Under the pieces are notes generated by a model. The model was given only the letters and a program-made list of their open reading frames with translations. It was not told the origin of the DNA and made no database searches. From Halobacteriovoraceae bacterium (GTDB lineage Bacteria; Bdellovibrionota; Bacteriovoracia; Bacteriovoracales; Bacteriovoracaceae), in the NCBI GenBank assembly GCA_018646195.1, contig JABGVH010000202.1, positions 1 to 41,750 of the forward strand: 41,750 bases of DNA. Reading direction: 5' to 3'. Position numbers and translations under genes: made by a program. Positions 32,763-40,477 of this stretch are shown piece after piece (the stretch's first letter is position 1; each line of letters opens with the position of its first letter).

Positions 32763-33096
32763 TAGATTTCACCCCAAAGCCCACTATCTTATAAGATTTA
32801 GGTACGTACATCCCAAAACTAATTAGGCCATATATAAAATCTGAACGAGTTTGGAATTCCGAAATTCTAATATTGGCAGCACTAATAAGGCCTGCATTGG
32901 CCATTTCATCATCTACATAAACCACTTGATTGGCGGGAAGCAGGCCCCAAAGATAAAACTCTTTCTTGCCCTTAATCTCAACCCTGTGTTTGTGTTCATT
33001 TTTAGGGGCTATTGCGGCGGCAATATTGCCTTTTGTTCGGTAATGAATAGTGGTGCAGCCGGATAGAAAAGTTATGAGAAGAAGAAATCTCAACAT
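32755..33096 (-). CDS. Bor-family-like small lipoprotein
   Basis: A 113-residue lipoprotein (signal MLRFLLLITFLSGC, lipobox LSG-C14). The C-terminal half resembles the lambda Bor family: an HKHRVEIKGKKEFYLWGLLP strand pair, then ISEFQTRSDFIYGLISFGMYVPKSYKIVGFG, where Bor has a Gln-Thr-x-x-x-x-G-x-x-x-x-x-x-x-x-GIYTP pattern. Bor is an outer-membrane lipoprotein associated with serum resistance in lambda lysogens, and similar chromosomal lipoproteins are widespread with unknown roles. The recognition is by eye. ATG 33096 has AAGG 9 nt upstream and a promoter at 33142-33170. It is coupled to the second small lipoprotein gene. Confidence 0.65.
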   Translation of the reverse strand: MLRFLLLITFLSGCTTIHYRTKGNIAAAIAPKNEHKHRVEIKGKKEFYLWGLLPANQVVYVDDEMANAGLISAANIRISEFQTRSDFIYGLISFGMYVPKSYKIVGFGVKSSD

Positions 33097-33141
33097 CTTG
33101 CAATTACCTTCAGTTTGATGGCCATCTTATTGTTATTACTA

Positions 33142-33170
33142 ATTTTCGATTTTTTGAAACAGCCTGTCAA
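33142..33170 (-). promoter_or_regulatory. Promoter of the paired small lipoproteins
   Basis: On the minus strand, a perfect TTGACA (33170-33165) is followed after 17 nt by GAAAAT (33147-33142, 4 of 6). The -35 box overlaps the stop codon of the crotonase gene, so this unit can be transcribed separately from the liu operon. No terminator is visible between them. Confidence 0.5.
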
Positions 33171-33982
33171 TGGCCTGTAAACTGAGGTGCTCTTTTTTCT
33201 AAAAAGGCCTTCACGCCTTCTTTATGATCTTCAGACCGCTGAGTGATTCCTTGAAATGCTGCCAATAGGTCAAGATGAGAGTCAAGTCCTTCTCTGTAAC
33301 CGTGCCTAAGCGCCTTCTTACTCATTCCCATCGCAACAGGTGAGTTAGAGGTAATTCTTTTTACTAAGCCTTTAGTACTTTCTTTTAGCGTCTCTGCTTC
33401 AACATAAAAATTTAACAATCCAAAATGATGGGCCTGCTCACCTCGATAAATATCACCTGTTAAAATCATTTCCATCGCCTTGGCGTAACCAACCGCCCGG
33501 ATAAGAAAATAGGCGCCGCCATCTCCTGGCACCAAGGCCAGTTTTGAAAAAGTTTCTCCAAAAGCCGAAGCTTCGCAACCTATTCTAAGGTCACACATCA
33601 TCGCCAGGTCACAACCTGCCCCAATCGCTGCCCCATTCACCATTGCAATCACAGGCGTCTGTAGAGACTCAATAGTCCGCGGGATCATCTGAATACCGTG
33701 CATATAACGTTGCCGAAGTTCTTCAACACTGCCTTTGAACATTCCGGTATCTTCTATCATCGCCTTAAGGTCACCTCCGGCGGAAAATCCTTTCCCTTCA
33801 CCAGTGATAACAATAGCTCTAATGCTTGAATCCCTATCGGCCTTTATAAGGGTATCTACCAATGAATCAATCATAGTGGGGGTGAGGGCATTTCTCTTCT
33901 CTGAATTACTAAGAGTAATCCATAAACTAGCATCGTCTACAGCTAACTTTAACTCTTCATGATCATGATATTCATTTGCCAC
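33167..33982 (-). CDS. Enoyl-CoA hydratase/isomerase (crotonase) family protein
   Basis: A 271-residue crotonase-fold protein. The oxyanion-hole segments are visible as GEGKGFSAGGDLKAM and NGAAIGAGCDLAMMCD. The two catalytic glutamates of true enoyl-CoA hydratases are both changed: the first is Asp in GAGCDLA, and the second is replaced in FGETFSKLALVPGDGGA. It may therefore be an isomerase, a thioesterase-like enzyme or another crotonase, not a standard hydratase. It is the last gene of the liu operon, overlapping the HMG-CoA lyase gene by 11 nt. The link to leucine breakdown is by position only. Confidence 0.88.
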   Translation of the reverse strand: MANEYHDHEELKLAVDDASLWITLSNSEKRNALTPTMIDSLVDTLIKADRDSSIRAIVITGEGKGFSAGGDLKAMIEDTGMFKGSVEELRQRYMHGIQMIPRTIESLQTPVIAMVNGAAIGAGCDLAMMCDLRIGCEASAFGETFSKLALVPGDGGAYFLIRAVGYAKAMEMILTGDIYRGEQAHHFGLLNFYVEAETLKESTKGLVKRITSNSPVAMGMSKKALRHGYREGLDSHLDLLAAFQGITQRSEDHKEGVKAFLEKRAPQFTGH

Positions 33983-34901
33983 TTTTTTCCCCTTGCTTTG
34001 CGATCAAGAACTTTGAAGACGACAGTCTTCCTAATTTATCTAAAATAAACAAAGACGCTTGCATTAATTTTTCAAGGTCTATTCCTGTTTCAATTCCAAG
34101 ACTATGGCAGAGATAAACAAGGTCTTCTGTCGCCAAATTACCAATAGCGCCCTTTGCATAGGGACAACCCCCTAAACCTCCTGCAGAGCAGTCAAAGTTA
34201 GTTATTCCTAGCTCTAAAGAGGTCAGAACATTTGCTAGGGCCATTCCACGGGTGTCGTGAAAGTGCATGGCGACAGTTTCTAGTGGAATATTAGCTTTTT
34301 CCAAGCCGTCGATCACTTTTAATACCTGTGAAGGAGTACCTACCCCTATGGTGTCTCCCAGGGAAACTTCATAAGCTCCTAGGTCAAAAAGCCGCTGAGT
34401 GACTTCCGTCATTTTTAAAAGAGAGGTCTCTCCAAGATAGGGACAACCAAAGACTGTAGAAACGTATCCCCTCACTTTCATTCCATAAGAAAGTGCCTCT
34501 TTAACCACTTCTTCAATACGAATAAAAGACTCATCAATAGAGGCATTTATATTTTTCATATTAAACTGGTCTGAAGTTGCGGTAAAAACTGCAATCTCTC
34601 TTACCCCTGCCTTTTTGGCATTTTCCAGACCGATTTTATTTGGTACTAGACAAGGAAAATTATAGTTGTCGATAGGAATTCGTTTTACTAGTAACTCAAA
34701 TAATTTATTGGCGTCCCCCATTTGAGGGATTTTTTCAGGGCGGACGAAGCTAGTAGCTTCAATATTTACCATTCCCGCCTCAGTCAGCTTGGCGATAAAC
34801 TCGATTTTATCCTCTGTCTTAAGTACGGTTTTTTCATTTTGCAGGCCATCTCTTGGTCCGACTTCAACTATTTTTATTTTTTTTGGGAGGCTCGAGAGCA
34901 T
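33972..34901 (-). CDS. Hydroxymethylglutaryl-CoA lyase
   Basis: A 309-residue TIM-barrel lyase that cleaves HMG-CoA to acetyl-CoA and acetoacetate, the last step of leucine breakdown. The N-terminal metal-site motif VEVGPRDGLQNE, the metal-binding MHFHDTRGMALAN and the family signature SAGGLGGCPYAKGA, with the catalytic Cys, are all present. Length is normal. Its ATG overlaps the stop of the biotin carrier gene by one base (TAATG) and its 3' end overlaps the crotonase gene by 11 nt. The acetoacetate formed can be used by the acetoacetyl-CoA synthetase encoded at 23134-25041. Confidence 0.95.
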   Translation of the reverse strand: MLSSLPKKIKIVEVGPRDGLQNEKTVLKTEDKIEFIAKLTEAGMVNIEATSFVRPEKIPQMGDANKLFELLVKRIPIDNYNFPCLVPNKIGLENAKKAGVREIAVFTATSDQFNMKNINASIDESFIRIEEVVKEALSYGMKVRGYVSTVFGCPYLGETSLLKMTEVTQRLFDLGAYEVSLGDTIGVGTPSQVLKVIDGLEKANIPLETVAMHFHDTRGMALANVLTSLELGITNFDCSAGGLGGCPYAKGAIGNLATEDLVYLCHSLGIETGIDLEKLMQASLFILDKLGRLSSSKFLIAKQGEKSGK

Positions 34902-35398
34902 TATTTTTTTTCCTTACTCACAAGCCTTACTAAATCAACTTGGCCCTGAACTAGCTCACCTTCACTAAAAAATACCTCTTCAATTACCCCGTCGCTCGAC
35001 GCCTTTATGGTATGCTCCATTTTCATCGCCTCTAGAATTAAAAGAGGCTCACCTTTCTTAACCACCTGCCCGTTCACTACCATTAGTTTGAGGATTTTCC
35101 CTGGCATTGGAGAAATCATAGATCCAGCTTTCTTTTTCTTTTTTGATGAACGAGAGTTTTTTGGAGAGACCTTAAACTCATTTCCACTCTGTAGAACTGT
35201 GAGTGGCTCACCTTGAGCTTGATAAACTCCAATCCGGTTAGTCCCCTCTTTCGAGGTCAGGTAGGCAGCATGGCGCTCTTTTTTTGAAAGTTCAAAGTGA
35301 TATTTTTTTCCTGAAATTTCAAATTCTACGAAATTCTCACCTCTCTCTATCAGATCAAAAGAATATTCCTTTTCATTTATTATTAATTCTTGCTTCAT
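34901..35398 (-). CDS. Biotin carboxyl carrier protein of acyl-CoA carboxylase
   Basis: A 165-residue protein whose C-terminal 70 residues are a biotinyl domain with LILEAMKMEHTIKA, where the Lys carries biotin. A Lys/Ser linker (NSRSSKKKKKAG, about residues 80-91) connects it to an N-terminal beta-rich region, which probably corresponds to the linking (BT) domain of methylcrotonyl-CoA and propionyl-CoA carboxylases. In many bacteria this region is fused to the biotin carboxylase as one alpha subunit of about 650 residues. Here it is a separate gene beginning directly after the biotin carboxylase stop (TAA-ATG, no gap). Confidence 0.9.
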   Translation of the reverse strand: MKQELIINEKEYSFDLIERGENFVEFEISGKKYHFELSKKERHAAYLTSKEGTNRIGVYQAQGEPLTVLQSGNEFKVSPKNSRSSKKKKKAGSMISPMPGKILKLMVVNGQVVKKGEPLLILEAMKMEHTIKASSDGVIEEVFFSEGELVQGQVDLVRLVSKEKK

Positions 35399-36895
35399 TT
35401 AAACGTTCCTAAAGTCGATTAATTGATCCCAGGGAGACTGATCCGCTGAAGAGGTGTTAACGGTACCTGTAAAACTTTTCTTACCACTTAAAAGATAAGC
35501 GGCAATAGAAACTGCAACTTCACTTTCGGTAGGTTCAAGAGGACCTAATTCATTTTTATGGGTCTCTACAAAGTGAGTATAGGTTTCACCTTTTATAAAT
35601 TGTGGGTGTTTGATAATTCGACTGAGATAATTACCATTTGTTTTGATTCCAAAAAAAGGAACTTCAGCCAATGATTCTTTCAGTTTGGCTATCGCCTCTT
35701 CTCGATTCTCTCCCCATACTACTAATTTTGCCAACATAGGATCAAAATTAATACTTACGGAATTTCCATCAACATATCCTGTATCTAAACGGCTATCTCG
35801 GGTTTGAGGAGTTCCAACATACTCAATACGCCCAATAGATGGCAGAAACTCGTGGTCAGGATCTTCGGCATATAAGCGGCACTCTATCGCATGTCCTCTA
35901 CTTCGCAACTCAGATTGAGTCAGAGGTAGTTTCTTATTTTCAGCGATTTGAATTTGCCATTTTACTAAATCTGTTCCGGTGACCATTTCTGTAACGGGAT
36001 GCTCAACCTGAAGGCGGGTATTCATTTCTAAGAAATAGAAATCACCACTTTCTTCTAACATAAACTCAACTGTTCCTGCGCCCACATAATTAATTGACTT
36101 GGCGATATCTACCGCCGTCTGACAGATTTTACTGCGTATTTTTGAATCTATTGCTGGAGAGGGGCATTCTTCGATTATCTTTTGATGCCTTCTTTGTATC
36201 GAACATTCTCTTTCAAAAAGATGGATCACGTTCCCAAGTTTATCACCAAATACCTGTACTTCTATATGCCTTGGGTTTTGAATATATTTTTCTATCAAGA
36301 CCTGATCATTACCAAAAGCATTGAGGGCCTCACGCTTGGCACTTTCAAGCGCCTCGGCAAAAGCAGAGTCTTCATTAACAACTCGCATTCCCTTTCCACC
36401 ACCACCTGCAGAAGCCTTGATTAGCACCGGATATCCTATTTTACCGGACTCTTGCCTTAATTTTTTAAGGGATTGATCTTTACCGTGATATCCAGGAACC
36501 GCTGGCGCACCTATTTCTTCAATTTTAATCTTGCTGGCAATTTTATCTCCCATCAATTCCATACTCTCTGGGGAAGGACCTACAAATAGAACTTTTGATT
36601 TTTCAACCTTTCTCGCGAAGCTAGAATTTTCTGACAAAAACCCATAACCAGGATGTATGGCGTCAGCTCCAACCTGCTCTGCTAATTGAAGAATTTTATC
36701 TTGATTAAGGTAAGTATCATGGAGGGGTCCTCCTCCAAGATATAATGCTTCATCACTTTTATAGCGATGGGGAAGTTTTTCTTCGCCTTCCGTAAAAAGC
36801 GTGACGGTCTCAATCCCCATATTCCGACAGGTTTGAATAATACGACAAGCGATTTCACCACGGTTTGCGATTAGTACTTTATTAATTGTCTTCAT
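35399..36895 (-). CDS. Biotin carboxylase subunit of methylcrotonyl-CoA carboxylase
   Basis: A 498-residue ATP-grasp biotin carboxylase that carboxylates the biotin of the carrier protein. Features are NKVLIANRGEIACRI at the N-terminus, the glycine-rich ATP loop ASAGGGGKGMRVV, the bicarbonate/biotin region HIEVQVFGDKLGNVIHLFERECSIQRRHQK, and EMNTRLQVEHPVTE. ATG 36895 is preferred to an in-frame TTG at 36898. It ends after the biotin carboxylase C domain, and the carrier is a separate downstream gene, so the usual LiuD/MccA fusion is split here. The operon position between methylglutaconyl-CoA hydratase and the carrier assigns it to leucine breakdown and not to fatty-acid synthesis. Confidence 0.93.
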   Translation of the reverse strand: MKTINKVLIANRGEIACRIIQTCRNMGIETVTLFTEGEEKLPHRYKSDEALYLGGGPLHDTYLNQDKILQLAEQVGADAIHPGYGFLSENSSFARKVEKSKVLFVGPSPESMELMGDKIASKIKIEEIGAPAVPGYHGKDQSLKKLRQESGKIGYPVLIKASAGGGGKGMRVVNEDSAFAEALESAKREALNAFGNDQVLIEKYIQNPRHIEVQVFGDKLGNVIHLFERECSIQRRHQKIIEECPSPAIDSKIRSKICQTAVDIAKSINYVGAGTVEFMLEESGDFYFLEMNTRLQVEHPVTEMVTGTDLVKWQIQIAENKKLPLTQSELRSRGHAIECRLYAEDPDHEFLPSIGRIEYVGTPQTRDSRLDTGYVDGNSVSINFDPMLAKLVVWGENREEAIAKLKESLAEVPFFGIKTNGNYLSRIIKHPQFIKGETYTHFVETHKNELGPLEPTESEVAVSIAAYLLSGKKSFTGTVNTSSADQSPWDQLIDFRNV

Positions 36896-36899
36896 CAAT

Positions 36900-37700
36900 T
36901 TAGCTCTCTACCCAATTAGGTTTTCTTTTTTCAAGCAGTGCACCCATACCTTCTTGCCCTTCTGGTGAAGTTCTAATTCTTGAAATAGTTTGGCAGGTGT
37001 ATTCAGTGACCTCGCTTGGATTTTCATTTTTAAACTTAAGAACATTCATTACTAATTTTTTTGCCTCACAGGCGGCCATTGGACCGGCCAATAGAAACTT
37101 CTCAATCATTCTACTCATCGAGGTTTCGAGGTCATCTAGTGGCACAACTTGATGTACTAACCCAATCTGAAGCGCGACAGTAGCATCAAATCGTTCTCCC
37201 GAGAGAAACCAAGCCCGGGCATTAGACTCACCAATTTTTGCCATTACAAAAGGCGAAATTACAGCGGGTAAGAGTCCCAGTCTAACTTCAGTAAATCCAA
37301 ATTTTGCCGATTTACAGGCCATCACAAAATCACAGCAGGCAATCAAACCAGTTCCTCCACCAAGCGCGGCTCCATTGACTTTGGCAAGAACGGGCTTTCT
37401 GCATTTATTTATGGTTTCAAATAAACCAGATAGGCGACGGCTATCTTCTATATTTTCATCATCAGAATAATTGGCCATGCCTTTCATCCAATTAAGATCT
37501 GCGCCGGCACAGAAAGACTTACCAGCCCCAGTCAAAACCACCATTCGGCAACTATCATCGCTGTCTAAAGATTGAAACTCTCTAGTTAGATCATTAATTA
37601 TTTGATCGTTGAAGGCATTATGAATTTCTGGCCTATTAAGCGTTATAGTGACAACACCACGTGGATCGACTTCTTTAATATAATGGTTTTCTACATTCAT
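36900..37700 (-). CDS. Methylglutaconyl-CoA hydratase (crotonase family)
   Basis: A 266-residue crotonase. Motifs include TGAGKSFCAGADLNWMKGM, NGAALGGGTGLIACCD and AKFGFTEVRLGLLPAVISPFVMAKIG. The last, with one catalytic Glu kept in FGFTE and the PAVISP ending, is characteristic of LiuC-type 3-methylglutaconyl-CoA hydratases. The position of the first hydratase Glu is not Glu. It hydrates 3-methylglutaconyl-CoA to HMG-CoA, between the carboxylase and HMG-CoA lyase. It lies 7 nt after the carboxyltransferase gene and 4 nt before the biotin carboxylase ATG, the usual order of the liu/mcc cluster. Confidence 0.9.
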   Translation of the reverse strand: MNVENHYIKEVDPRGVVTITLNRPEIHNAFNDQIINDLTREFQSLDSDDSCRMVVLTGAGKSFCAGADLNWMKGMANYSDDENIEDSRRLSGLFETINKCRKPVLAKVNGAALGGGTGLIACCDFVMACKSAKFGFTEVRLGLLPAVISPFVMAKIGESNARAWFLSGERFDATVALQIGLVHQVVPLDDLETSMSRMIEKFLLAGPMAACEAKKLVMNVLKFKNENPSEVTEYTCQTISRIRTSPEGQEGMGALLEKRKPNWVES

Positions 37701-37707
37701 AGTTTTC

Positions 37708-39354
37708 TCACATCCTAAAAACGCCGAATTTAGTATCCGGAATTACTGCATTGAGGGATGCTGAAATTGAAAGACCAAGCACATCCCGGGTTTGGGCGGG
37801 ATCGATAACTCCGTCGTCCCAGATTCGAGCTGAACTATAAAATGCACTGCCCTCTTTATCGTATTTGTCTAAAATAGGTTTCTTAAAGGCATTAATCTCT
37901 GTTGAAGTCATGGCCTTCTTACCTTTTGCACTCAGCGAGCCCTGTTTTACTGTTGATAGTACCCCTGCCGCTTGTTCACCACCCATCACTGAGATTCGAG
38001 CATTAGGCCACATAAATAAAAAGCGCGGCCCATAGGCCCTGCCACACATGCCATAATTACCGGCTCCAAATGAACCTCCAATTATGACCGTAAATTTAGG
38101 TACATTAACAGTAGACACCGCGGTAACCATTTTTGCGCCGTCTTTAGCTATACCGCCTGACTCGTATTTTTTACCAACCATAAAGCCTGTAATATTTTGT
38201 AAAAATACTAAAGGGATTTTTCTCTGACCGCAAAGCTGGATAAAATGCGCTCCTTTCAATGCACTTTCAGAAAATAAAATTCCATTATTGGCAACTATGC
38301 CCACTTGGTGACCGTGAATTTTGGCAAAGCCACAAATCAAAGTAGTGCCATATTTCTCTTTGAATTCTTGAAACTCTGAAGCGTCAACCAGCCGGGCAAT
38401 GACCTCGCGAACGTCATAGGGAATTTTAGTATCTTTTGGAACTACTCCGTAGACACTGTCGAGAGGATATATTGGAGGAGTACTCTCTCTTTTTTTCTTT
38501 TGGCCTGCAAGTTCACCGGGAGAACGATAATTGAGGTTCTGAATAATATTGCGGGTAATATTGAGAGCGTCTTCCTCGTCTTCAGCGAAATGATCCGCAA
38601 CACCACTTTCACTAGTATGTACTTCGGCTCCACCAAGTTCTTCTGCGGTTACGACCTCCCCAGTCGCCGCTTTAACCAGTGGAGGTCCACCTAGAAAAAT
38701 AGTTCCATTACCTTTAACGATAACTGATTCATCTGCCATGGCAGGAACATAAGCGCCGCCTGCGGTACAAGACCCAAGTACGACTGCGATTTGCGGGATT
38801 CCCATTGCTGATAGTTGTGATTGATTATAAAAGATTCTACCAAAGTGATCGCGGTCAGGAAAAACCTCATCCTGCATAGGTAAAAATGCTCCTCCTGAAT
38901 CAACTAAGTAGATACAGGGTAGAAAATTTTCACGAGCAATTTCTTGTGCCCTTAAATGTTTCTTAACCGTCATAGGATAATAAGTTCCACCTTTTACAGT
39001 GGCATCGTTGGCGACAAACATACACTCAATTCCGTGGACTCGCCCAATACCGGTGACCAGACCGGCTGAAGGAACTACGTCAGGGTAAAGGTCATCGCCA
39101 GCAAGTGAACTGAGTTCAAGAAAAGGTGAACCTTGATCAAGAACTCTTTGAATCCTCTCTCTTGCCAGGAATTTTTTTCTACTAAGGTGCCTTTCTACCG
39201 AACGCTCGCCACCACCTTCTTTAATTTTTTTCATTCGAGTGCGGAGGTCATCACGAAGCTGATGATGGAAAGACTGATTCCCCTTAAAAACACTTGAACT
39301 ACTATCGACTTGGCTCTCTATTGGTTCCATTAACTCTCCGTTTACCTGATTCAT
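37708..39354 (-). CDS. Methylcrotonyl-CoA carboxylase, carboxyltransferase (beta) subunit
   Basis: A 548-residue carboxyltransferase that transfers CO2 from biotin to 3-methylcrotonyl-CoA. The N-terminal crotonase-like half has [21 protein letters not shown] and [20 protein letters not shown], typical of MCC beta, then [20 protein letters not shown] and [16 protein letters not shown]. The C-terminal half has [21 protein letters not shown] and [25 protein letters not shown], again matching MccB/LiuB rather than propionyl-CoA carboxylase. The start ATG 39354 overlaps the TGA of the preceding gene as ATGA; a second ATG occurs eight codons later. Substrate assignment also rests on the neighbouring HMG-CoA lyase. 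Confidence 0.94.
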   Translation of the reverse strand: MNQVNGELMEPIESQVDSSSSVFKGNQSFHHQLRDDLRTRMKKIKEGGGERSVERHLSRKKFLARERIQRVLDQGSPFLELSSLAGDDLYPDVVPSAGLVTGIGRVHGIECMFVANDATVKGGTYYPMTVKKHLRAQEIARENFLPCIYLVDSGGAFLPMQDEVFPDRDHFGRIFYNQSQLSAMGIPQIAVVLGSCTAGGAYVPAMADESVIVKGNGTIFLGGPPLVKAATGEVVTAEELGGAEVHTSESGVADHFAEDEEDALNITRNIIQNLNYRSPGELAGQKKKRESTPPIYPLDSVYGVVPKDTKIPYDVREVIARLVDASEFQEFKEKYGTTLICGFAKIHGHQVGIVANNGILFSESALKGAHFIQLCGQRKIPLVFLQNITGFMVGKKYESGGIAKDGAKMVTAVSTVNVPKFTVIIGGSFGAGNYGMCGRAYGPRFLFMWPNARISVMGGEQAAGVLSTVKQGSLSAKGKKAMTSTEINAFKKPILDKYDKEGSAFYSSARIWDDGVIDPAQTRDVLGLSISASLNAVIPDTKFGVFRM

Positions 39355-40388
39355 AAATTGAAGGCCTTAAAGTAATCTTTAAGAACCATAAGATCTCGGC
39401 AGGCACTTGCTGCTTGAGTTATAAATAAGCCTTGAATACCATCGCGCTTCTTCTGAAGCCTTTGAACGGTAGGAAAAAGCAATTTGCTATAAGTCTGCAC
39501 CCAAGGATGCAGATTCCACTCCTTCTCGAGGGTAAAGTGCTTTCGCTTCAGACCAACTTCTGGAAGAATTCTCCCAAGAACAACTGCCAAGGGTCGGCTT
39601 AATATTAATTCTGTTTTCATTTTTTTAGAAATTGGACAGCGGTCTAAAAATTTCTTACTATAATTTTTCTTATTATTAGCTCCCATTAAGGTTAGGTAGC
39701 TAACCGTTAACTCTTCCAATAAATACCCGCCATCAAAATCTGAAACATCCCAATGAGGATGAGTATGATAGACAATAAAATTTCCTTGGACATGAACCCA
39801 CGGTTTTTGATCCTTTGGCCACCACGCCAGTAGGAGCTGTGTTTTCTTCCTACCCTTTAGTCCCAGGAATTTTTTTACACCCTTAATATTTCTTTTCAAT
39901 TTTTGTTTACCGGCCACCTTATTGAGGCCTTTCAGTTGACCACGGAATAAAGTACTCTCTTTGGCCATTATCGAAATTCTCGATTTGAAATGATTAAAAA
40001 ATTCCACTAGAAATTTAATCTCTTCCTGAGTGAGTTTTTTTTGTAATTTCTTCAGCGCCTGTCCGACACTCTTCGAGCTATAAAAAGCGTGGGAGAAAAA
40101 ATCTAAGCGCCCATAGCTTGAACCAAAAATAGATTCTTCCTCGCTAACCTTCAAAGAATTATGAACCTTGAGCCTCAATTCGCGATAGGACTTTAACAGC
40201 TCTTCGTCCTTGGGGAAGACCTCTAGAGTTTTCTTCCAATATCTTGGCAGCACTTCCTTTTGAGTGCCATGCCAATGGGATAATTGATCGACAATTTGAA
40301 AGACATCTGCCGCCTCACGGTACTCAAATTTCTGACTATAAGCGCTGGAGAGGCCAATAAAAAACAGCAACGAGATAAGTATTTTCAT
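39351..40388 (-). CDS. Exported protein of unknown function heading the liu operon
   Basis: Not recognised. The 345-residue product has a Sec signal peptide ([18 protein letters not shown], cleaved before QKFEYR). The mature part is basic and largely helical. It includes a His-rich stretch, [16 protein letters not shown] (about residue 210), that could bind a metal, and two Cys in the C-terminal third. It overlaps the carboxyltransferase gene by ATGA and is therefore co-translated with a cytosolic catabolic enzyme, which is odd for a periplasmic protein. No Shine-Dalgarno precedes ATG 40388, and the best promoter places the transcript start at the ATG itself. Confidence 0.65.
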   Translation of the reverse strand: MKILISLLFFIGLSSAYSQKFEYREAADVFQIVDQLSHWHGTQKEVLPRYWKKTLEVFPKDEELLKSYRELRLKVHNSLKVSEEESIFGSSYGRLDFFSHAFYSSKSVGQALKKLQKKLTQEEIKFLVEFFNHFKSRISIMAKESTLFRGQLKGLNKVAGKQKLKRNIKGVKKFLGLKGRKKTQLLLAWWPKDQKPWVHVQGNFIVYHTHPHWDVSDFDGGYLLEELTVSYLTLMGANNKKNYSKKFLDRCPISKKMKTELILSRPLAVVLGRILPEVGLKRKHFTLEKEWNLHPWVQTYSKLLFPTVQRLQKKRDGIQGLFITQAASACRDLMVLKDYFKAFNL

Positions 40389-40394
40389 CGCCCA

Positions 40395-40423
40395 AGTATG
40401 GCAGCTTAGGGGGACTTTGCCAA
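40395..40423 (-). promoter_or_regulatory. Predicted promoter of the liu operon
   Basis: On the minus strand, TTGGCA (40423-40418, 5 of 6) and CATACT (40400-40395, 4 of 6) are 17 nt apart. The predicted start falls at or next to ATG 40388. The -35 box overlaps the T-tract of the terminator of the preceding gene. Confidence 0.5.
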
Positions 40424-40450
40424 AAAAAAGGGAGGCGATAAGGCCTCCCT
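40422..40450 (-). terminator. Intrinsic terminator of the coiled-coil protein gene
   Basis: On the minus strand, AGGGAGGC (40450-40443), a 6-nt loop and GCCTCCCT (40436-40429) form a perfect 8-bp GC-rich stem, followed directly by eight T (40429-40422). It lies 28 nt after the stop at 40478. This is the clearest terminator in the window. Confidence 0.9.
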
Positions 40451-40477
40451 ATATACTAATAAATTGTGATTCTTAAT

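Noticed and set aside
32755-33096. A prophage remnant around the Bor-like lipoprotein
   Set aside because: No integrase, structural or lysis gene, attachment-site repeat or composition change is visible nearby; Bor-like proteins also occur as chromosomal genes.
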